DNA of 35,549 bases from Mesostigma viride (taxonomy: Eukaryota > Streptophyta > Mesostigmatophyceae > Mesostigmatales > Mesostigmataceae): contig RPFO01000050.1 of assembly GCA_009746045.1 (NCBI GenBank), positions 5,585,728 through 5,621,276 on the forward strand, given 5' to 3'. Positions 30,038-35,549 of this stretch are shown here, piece by piece (within the stretch, counting starts at the first letter, position 1; each line of letters begins with the position of its first letter). The notes under the pieces are model-generated. The model was not told the DNA's origin. It did no database searches and was given only the letters and a program-made list of their open reading frames with translations. The position numbers were made by a program, and so were the translations under genes.

Positions 30038-31660
30038 GGCTATTCTAGCCCGCAGGGGGCGTCCACATCTTGTGGTTGCAGTGTACAGCCATACGCAATA
30101 CGCAATCATACGGGGCCCATGGGTATGGTGTATAATACGCCATACGGGGTATAATACGCAAATCATACGGGGACTCTTGAAAATGCTGTTTTTTGCAAGG
30201 TTCAGGGGGTTCTTCAACATTCTGACCAATCAGGCATGTTTTTTTTGTGTTCTTGCAACACCACTTGCCTTTATTTAACACATCATCACATAATATTGCC
30301 GTTGCCGTCGCTGCATGCCTACAAATACAAGCATTGTACATCTGTTGTTATTAATAATGTCTGTAAATAGCACAAAATAACAAAGTTGTATGCACAATCA
30401 GTGCACACCTGAAAAGGATAATAACACAAGTAGATATGCATGCACATTGACACTTGCAGTGGTATAGAGATCGCTGCCACCATTACTGTATGTTGAAGTT
30501 AAAAAACCATGCCATCACTGCATGGAATGGCTATACTAGGACTGAACTACTGCACATGGTCAGTCGGCCAACTTGCCAAAAGTAATAAGACGTACATTGT
30601 GCCAGAAACAGACATCTTGCCTACTCGTGGTAGGCCACCATGCAATATTGATCTACATGAAGCAAGAATCCATACGGGCTGCCAACAATGTGGCTAGCGT
30701 GCAGGATAGCATGCATGCCAGCAACCCGACCCAGCTTCCCTAAACCATTAACACATATGGTACGGTGGCTGGCTAGCAGCAGCCTGCATGGCTAAATAAG
30801 GCATTTATGTGCATCGCGAGTCACACCAAATACCCCGCAGCCTGCGACGTAATGCCTCCGGCGGCCTCTTGCACTCGCTCACTCTTGCCTCCTTCGCATA
30901 CGTAGCGCCCATGATCGATATGGCGGGTGCTAGCCTTGCTCGGGTGGTAGAACCCGAGAATTATTTTGCATCCAAAAGTGTGCACGTCACTGAGCTAGTA
31001 GTTACCTGTCGGCTGCCCTTTCTTGTTGAGAGTCTGTTCTTTCACGATGTGTGTCCAGACAGTCTCGAATACGGCCTGCATCTCGTCGGCCCCATTATCA
31101 TCGTGTTCCATAGACCCACACCATCACCGTCGCTAGCCATGGTGCCTGGATGTCAATTGTGCTACGATTAAATGTTAGGTGCCAGATGCGCGCCCTTGTT
31201 GGCAGACAACATAACTTCGTCACCTAATTTCCTCGTCCTTCGTCTCCTAGACCCTAGTCCGACACGCAGCAATCTGCAGCAATGCACGTACAGTCGTACA
31301 TGCACGGCCAGCTTGGCACCTGCATCTAGTTCCGGCTCCACGTGCCGTCCAAAATGATGCCAGAAGCTACTTAGAACGAGGTTCATACGCAAAAAATACG
31401 CAAAAAATACGCAAAAAATACGCAAAAAATACGCAAAAAATACGCAATACGCAAAAAATACGCAAAAAATACGCAGTGCGTATTTTTTTTTTCCCATTTT
31501 CATACGGAAATCTTGCGTATGGCGTATAATACGCGCCATACGGCGTATTATACGCCGTATGGCTGTTCACTGTGTGGTTGATCATCAGGTCCCCGGCCGC
31601 ACCGGCCCCTCCAGACCACACCGTGGGCTTCTAGGGGTCCTGCTTGTGGCGGAGGTGCCC
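30038..31660 (-). pseudogene. LINE family B ORF1 C-terminal fragment split by a transposon
   Basis: 30038-30078 and 31573-31660 together equal the end of family B ORF1 on the minus strand. The first block is CTAGCCCGCAGGGGGCGTCC and ACATCTTGTGGTTG; the second is TGTGGTTGATCATCAGGTCC onward to GGTCCTGCTTGTGGCGGAGG. The same region is uninterrupted at 3657-3750 (-) and 15745-15837 (+), which gives the empty site. The fragment ends at both sides in unrelated sequence. Confidence 0.8.
30079..31572. mobile_element. 1494-bp hAT-like non-autonomous transposon
   Basis: Flanked by an exact 8-bp duplication TGTGGTTG (30071-30078 and 31573-31580). Terminal inverted repeats: CAGTGTACAGCCATACG at the left and the reverse complement of the right end CAGTGAACAGCCATACG, 16 of 17 identical. 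An 8-bp duplication and CAG(T/G)G-type ends are the hallmark of the hAT superfamily. Subterminal regions are packed with ATACGC and ATACGG motifs on both sides: left ATACGCAATACGCAATCATA; right AAAAAATACGC repeated about seven times (31387-31480) and GTATAATACGCGCCATACGG. Such subterminal repeats usually bind transposase. No transposase is recognised inside; the longest frame, 30809-31171 (+, 120 codons), is unassigned. It is likely mobilised in trans. Confidence 0.8.
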
Positions 31661-32070
31661 TTGAACCACGAGCACATCAATGCCTTATAGGCGGCAGTGC
31701 ATGGTAGACAAGCTCGTTTCATATATTTATAATGATATATTTAAATTATGGGAATGAGACACACAAAACAAGAACCTGCGCAGAACTAGCTAGCGTAGAA
31801 GCCAAATAGCCAATACATGACAAGCATCTACGGGCAGGCAACATGCTCTGCCGGCCTGCCGGCCGTCCGGAGCTAGTGCCATATGTATGTACATCTAAAT
31901 CGCCTGTGAGCTCTCTGTGAGCACTCTGCACGGCCTGCCCACATATGGCAGTGAAATCGACAAGCTAGGGCACCCTCCCTCCTCAATTGAGTTGCGCGTG
32001 TGAAGGGGATGGAGGTTCCTTTGCTTTGTATTGGCACCCACGCGACGCAGTCACGTGCTTATTAATTAAC
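31661..32070. other. No recognisable gene
   Basis: Only short frames. Contains CTGCCGGCCTGCCGGCCG near 31850. It ends in TTATTAATTAACTAATTAAT, the landing site of the next LINE B copy. Confidence 0.45.
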
Positions 32071-32079
32071 TAATTAATC

Positions 32080-32876
32080 AATTGGAAACCAAGGTCGTCC
32101 ACAAGCTACAACCCCAGTTCACGGCGCTGCACACCGCGGCGCAGGCATCTGAGACGCACGCTGCACTTGTCTCTCGCCTCAACCAGGTGGAGGGCAAGTG
32201 CGGCGTGCTCCTGAAGAAGCTTGAAGCCATCACCGCTCACACCGAGGCCCTGGCCTCACAGGTCCCAAAGATAGCGGAGCAGACGGCCATCGATCGCATC
32301 CCAGCCACCCCGGCTGGATGCTGGCGACCTCCCGCCCCTCTCCTATGCGGACCTGCTGTGGTCAGCGACCGCCTCCACCACCGACGCCATCGCCACGAAG
32401 CTCCAGGAGCTGGAGGACCACCGCAAGGCCAACCAACGAGAGGCCACTGACCGCGCTCGCCGCGAGTGCCGAGTGGTGCTGCGTCGTTTCCCCCAGAAGC
32501 CAGGTGAGACGTCAACCTCCCGTCCCTTGCCGACGAGCTCAAGGACCAGCTCCTTACCCTCATGGGCCTGGTAGGTGAGGTAGAACTGCGTGGGTGTCAC
32601 CGCCTTCCCCACTCACGCGACAAGGCGGCTCCCCCACCAGTTCTGCTCACCTTCCCCGCCCGTGAGGACAAGCAGCGGTTCCTCTCTCGTCGCAAGCGGT
32701 TGCACGACCTCACCTGGACGCTGGACGACGACCTGACCCCCGCTCAGCAGCAGCAGCGACGCGACCTGTGGCCGGAGTACCTCCGCCACAAGCAGGACCC
32801 CCAGAAGCCCAAGGTGTACTGGAGGGGCGGGGACCTGATGATCAACCACAAGATGTGGATGCCCCCCGCGGGCTAG
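32080..32876 (+). pseudogene. LINE family B ORF1, 5'-truncated copy
   Basis: Begins abruptly in the coiled coil (ETKVVHKLQPQFTALHTAAQ), so it is truncated by about 80 codons relative to 14758-15837. It then has VSRLNQVEGKCGVLLKKLEA, a shifted middle part (a two-base change near 32300 and indels near 32520), and the intact C-terminal frame 32562-32876 (RLPHSRDKAAPPPVLLTF, FLSRRKRLHDLTWTLDDDL, WPEYLRHKQDPQKPKVYW). The stop is TAG. It differs from the 15-kb copy by scattered substitutions. Confidence 0.82.
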
Positions 32877-33310
32877 ACTAGCTAATAGCCCTAGCTTGTA
32901 TCCATTGGTAGTCACTGCCGCCATGGCAGCCATGCTTAGAACGTTTGCCTAGCCGTGCCAACATACCTAGTCACGTGCACGGCTAACGCATGCACGGTAC
33001 ACAACCAGCCATGTAGCCTTAGCTTAGTCCTTGTTGTACAGCCATGCATGCTACGTCTTGGCTATGATCAGTTTACTTGCCCACGCTCCTTGTTATGCCA
33101 TGCTCACATGGGTCTTATTGCACCCACAGATTGCCGGATCGTTAGCGTGTCCGTTTAGCTAAGGTGCCCGAATGCAGCTGTGGCATGCCTTTGGCATGAA
33201 GGAGACTGGGGGTCTCTGCCCTTTCTCCTGTTGTGCACACACAGGGATTAAAAGCACTTCGGTGCTCCGTGACTCCCCAACGGGAGCACGAGTTTAATTA
33301 ATTCATTAAT
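32877..33310 (+). mobile_element. LINE family B 3' UTR, second full copy
   Basis: Matches 15838-16262, including the four serial hairpins: GGCATGCCTTTGGCATG, GAGACTGGGGGTCTC, AGCAC-TTCG-GTGCT (33253-33266) and CTCCCCAACGGGAG (33273-33286 approx.). A candidate target duplication ATTAATCAATT flanks the whole copy (before 32081 and near 33306-33316). Confidence 0.8.
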
Positions 33311-33319
33311 CAATTAGAA

Positions 33320-33845
33320 ACCGCCTGGGTTGCAATGAAGTCGGAATAGGCCGGGGATATATGTACATACGGGGTTGTCTCCTAGCTTGATATACTGGGT
33401 GGGTGAGAGGGCCAAAGGGATGTACATGGCAGCCGGGAAAATCGTATCAATGAGGCCAAATCAATAATATCTAACAAAGATAAAATCTCAACATCGACAT
33501 GAGGGGGGCTTGTGGGTGCAACCGTGGGTATGCCCCTGAAAACCCTCAGGCCCCGTATTGTTGCACCCACATTTGTGCCTGCATGTCGATGCAGAGAGAG
33601 CACTCTTGCGCAGTGGTTGGCCCGGCAGGCAGTGAGAGAGGCTACAAGGGGCTCCCTCCCTCCTTCTTGCTGTGTACAAGCTAGGGCTGGCGCTTCATTT
33701 GTTGGGACCCACACGGTCCACGCTGTCGCATGCTTTCAATAGCTGACCACAGGACAGATAATGCATGCATGCAATGAGAAATGATTGCGATCGCGCTAAT
33801 ACATTTTTGTGATGAGACATGCTTGGCAGACCGAAGTGCCAGGGG
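33320..33845. other. No recognisable gene
   Basis: Short overlapping ORFs without features. It contains the 3' flank of the dehydrogenase gene; no TGTAA was found close to its stop. Confidence 0.45.
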
Positions 33846-33849
33846 TTAA

Positions 33850-34124
33850 TTACACAACAACACCGGGGGTGATCGTGGTGCCGCTGTCCACCTTCATGGC
33901 CAAGCCGTTCAGGAACTTGGACTCATCAGACGCGAGGTACAGCACCATGTAGGCGACGTCATTGGGCTCGCCCGGTGTTGAGCTGACCTCATCAGGATCA
34001 CTGGGTGGCAGCCCGGCCTCTTTCTTTCTCTCACCATATGCCATGATCATGGGCGTGATGATGGCTGCAGGGTGGACTGAGTTGATGCGGACGCCATTCT
34101 TCTCCTTCTTGCAGAACACAGCAG
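33850..34124 (-). CDS. Short-chain dehydrogenase/reductase, last exon
   Basis: Exon from acceptor GATTGGCGTCGCAG to TAA 33850-33852, about 91 codons. It reads AAVFCKKEKNGVRINSVHPA, then ITPMIMAYGERKKEAGLPPS, GEPNDVAYMVLYLASDES and KFLNGLAMKVDSGTTITPG. The (I/V)R(I/V)NSVHP..I.TPM motif, the P.D.A....LASD.S....G....VD.G pattern and the C-terminal end are diagnostic of classical SDRs (NAD(P)H-dependent oxidoreductases on a Rossmann fold). The substrate cannot be told. Phase 1 entry matches the exon at 35087-35164, giving TRS-AAVFC across the junction, as expected for helix F. Confidence 0.88.
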
Positions 34125-35086
34125 CTGCGACGCCAATCAGTACACACGGGCGGCAAGAGATAGGGTGCCCAGGTGGGCGACCAAGGAGATGATACCACTG
34201 GTGTATATAAGTGCCGTACCATCCTGTTGTCTGGTTGTTTCGCTGACCTTATATGCTGCACCAAGCAGCGAGAAAGGCGAGCGCAACCGTTGAACAGACT
34301 GCCTTGTGGAGGTGGGGAGTAGTCTCAACTACTGAATGACTACCAGAATACAAGCATGCAGGATAAAAGTCAAGACTGCACCTCAAGGGGGTCTTCTTGA
34401 CATCTCGTCTTTGTGACATCCGTGTATGCCGTCCCCTCTAATCTAGGTTCCTGGGCGGCGGGCTATTCCTCACCACTCCTGTATACGCTTGACCCCAGTC
34501 AACGCTTCACCTGCTTTCCTCCTTTCCCTCTCAAGTAAGCAAACCTATCAGCAAACCTATCAGTAAGCAAACCTATCAAATCAGCATAGCCAATTCCCGG
34601 GCCACTCCCCTTCTTCCCCGCCAGTGTTTCCGTGTATTCGCAACTTCCCAACATGCCTGTAGGTTCCGACACCCCACCCAAATCCCCCACTACACAAGTA
34701 CACACAAGCATGCACGCACTCTGGCACACATGCACAAACACATGAGCTCAAAGATTGCGTGATTTGCACCTGGTTGGTTCCATCGTAATGGCTTCCTGGT
34801 ACAGAATACAGCAACTAATGATCTGTAAGGCGTTCCTCAAACGGTATCATTACTCACCACTGAGCGTGTCAGACACCTCGATGGCCCTCGTTTGGTATAC
34901 TGTGCGCAGGACACTATGTAGTCACAGGACACAACAGCGCAACACAGGACACTATATATGGTACCGTTGCTTACCGCTGCGTGCGAACGCCTCAATCGCC
35001 TCTACTAGGTATCGGGCACAGGACACGATGGCACAACAGAGGACACTGTAGCGCAACACAGGACACTATATGGCATCGTTGCTCAC
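34125..35086 (-). other. SDR intron with duplicated exon ends
   Basis: A 962-base intron. It contains two degenerate copies of the exon end plus donor: 34935-35000 (GCGATTGAGGCGTTCGCACG then CAGCG/GTAAGC) and 34839-34887 (GCCATCGAGGTGTCTGACAC then GCTCAGTG/GTGAGT). It also has several CACAGGACAC(A/T) repeats between 34890 and 35070. The repeat unit is about 112 bases for the two nearest copies. Confidence 0.7.
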
Positions 35087-35164
35087 CGCTGCGTGTGAAC
35101 GCCTCGATCGCCCCCTTGGCGGCGGTGTAGGCAAAGAACAGCTCGAAGCCAGACATGGAGCAGA
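35087..35164 (-). CDS. Short-chain dehydrogenase/reductase, catalytic exon
   Basis: 78 bases between acceptor CCCCCTTCCCCAG and donor G/GTGAGC, phase 1 to phase 1. It encodes CSMSGFELFFAYTAAKGAIE then AFTRS. YTAAK is the catalytic Tyr-x-x-x-Lys of SDRs. The Ser of CSMSG is 10 residues before the Tyr, whereas about 13 is usual, so the loop is short. Earlier exons with the TGxxxGxG cofactor motif must lie to the right of the window; 35165-35549 shows none. The acceptor tract includes a 12-14 base C-run. Confidence 0.82.
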
Positions 35165-35549
35165 CTGGGGAAGGGGGGGGGGGGGAGGAAAGGAGATGAA
35201 AAGGGTGAAAAGGGGTGTAGCTGGGGAGGAGGGGAAGGGGGAGAAGGAGGGGCAGGAGGCAAGCAAAAGGGGTTAAAGAGGTTTGGGGGCGGGCCGGGGG
35301 GATATGGGGGCCAGTTTCCAAACGCAAGATGCTGTTTGGAACCAGGGCCACGAGACAACAGAGGACATTACTAGTATAATAGTATAAACAGTATAAACTA
35401 ATACTACTATAAATAATGTATGCAATAAAAGTGTGGGAAAATGCATGGAAACATCCCAACCGGCAAAGGTTTTGCAATTTGCGTGAACATTAGGGAGAGG
35501 TTTCAGGTTTGAATGGTCGCATTTTGGCTTGCGGCTGGGTAGGGTATCT
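35165..35549. other. Probable SDR intron; G-rich run, no gene seen
   Basis: Starts with a G-run (about 35171-35184) and purine-rich GGAGG/GAAGGGG repeats to 35300, i.e. a long pyrimidine tract on the minus strand just before the exon acceptor. Then comes AT-rich sequence with TAGTATAA repeats (35372-35400). No exon found. Confidence 0.5.

Noticed and set aside
31381-31500. CRISPR-like regular repeats of AAAAAATACGC
   Set aside because: Units are contiguous without unique spacers and lie in the subterminal region of a hAT-like transposon.

Overview
The window is nuclear eukaryotic DNA. It has GT-AG introns with pyrimidine-rich acceptors, long simple repeats and many 5'-truncated non-LTR retroelements, and nothing that looks like bacterial operons. 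A green alga (chlorophyte) is the best guess. Two gene models have TGTAA, the poly(A) signal typical of chlorophyte algae, within about 45 bases after the stop, and a decayed reverse transcriptase resembles the Penelope-like group known from green algae. No species can be named.

Layout. 1-3.2 kb: a GTGTGTGCAT-type microsatellite, a 173-bp foldback element and isolated retroelement tails. 3.2-7.9 kb: nested retroelements, namely LINE ORF1 remnants (families B and E, minus strand) and two copies of LINE family A with a YADD reverse transcriptase. 8.5-10.4 kb: a minus-strand gene exon next to a (GGTT)n intron. 10.5-13.9 kb: no recognisable genes, a cluster of ACGTAA motifs, a 15-bp-arm hairpin and a perfect (CAA)146 tract. 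14.1-18.9 kb: a second retroelement nest. 19.1-23.6 kb: a four-exon minus-strand gene model for a Lys/Glu-rich then Gln/Ala-rich, probably nuclear protein. 24.6-25.5 kb: a weaker two-exon model. 26.1-28.1 kb: a decayed Penelope-like reverse transcriptase interrupted by a 57-bp retroelement tail. 28.1-33.3 kb: more LINE copies plus a 1494-bp hAT-like transposon inserted in a LINE ORF1 fragment. 33.8-35.2 kb: the last two exons seen of a short-chain dehydrogenase/reductase, minus strand, continuing past the right edge.

The most unusual theme is the retroelement 3' end. At least three otherwise different families (A coding, B coding, C non-coding) end in the same kind of small hairpin (CTCC or CTCCC, loop CAAC, GGAG or GGGAG) followed by a TTAAT-rich tail, seen about 20 times on both strands. 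Copies are often joined tail to tail, and one insertion is just the hairpin and tail with an 11-bp target duplication. This looks like a shared 3' recognition signal for one reverse transcription machinery. A second theme is that in two unrelated genes, pieces of exons carrying splice sites are duplicated inside the neighbouring introns. All gene models are by eye, with splice phases checked by hand; transcript data were not available.
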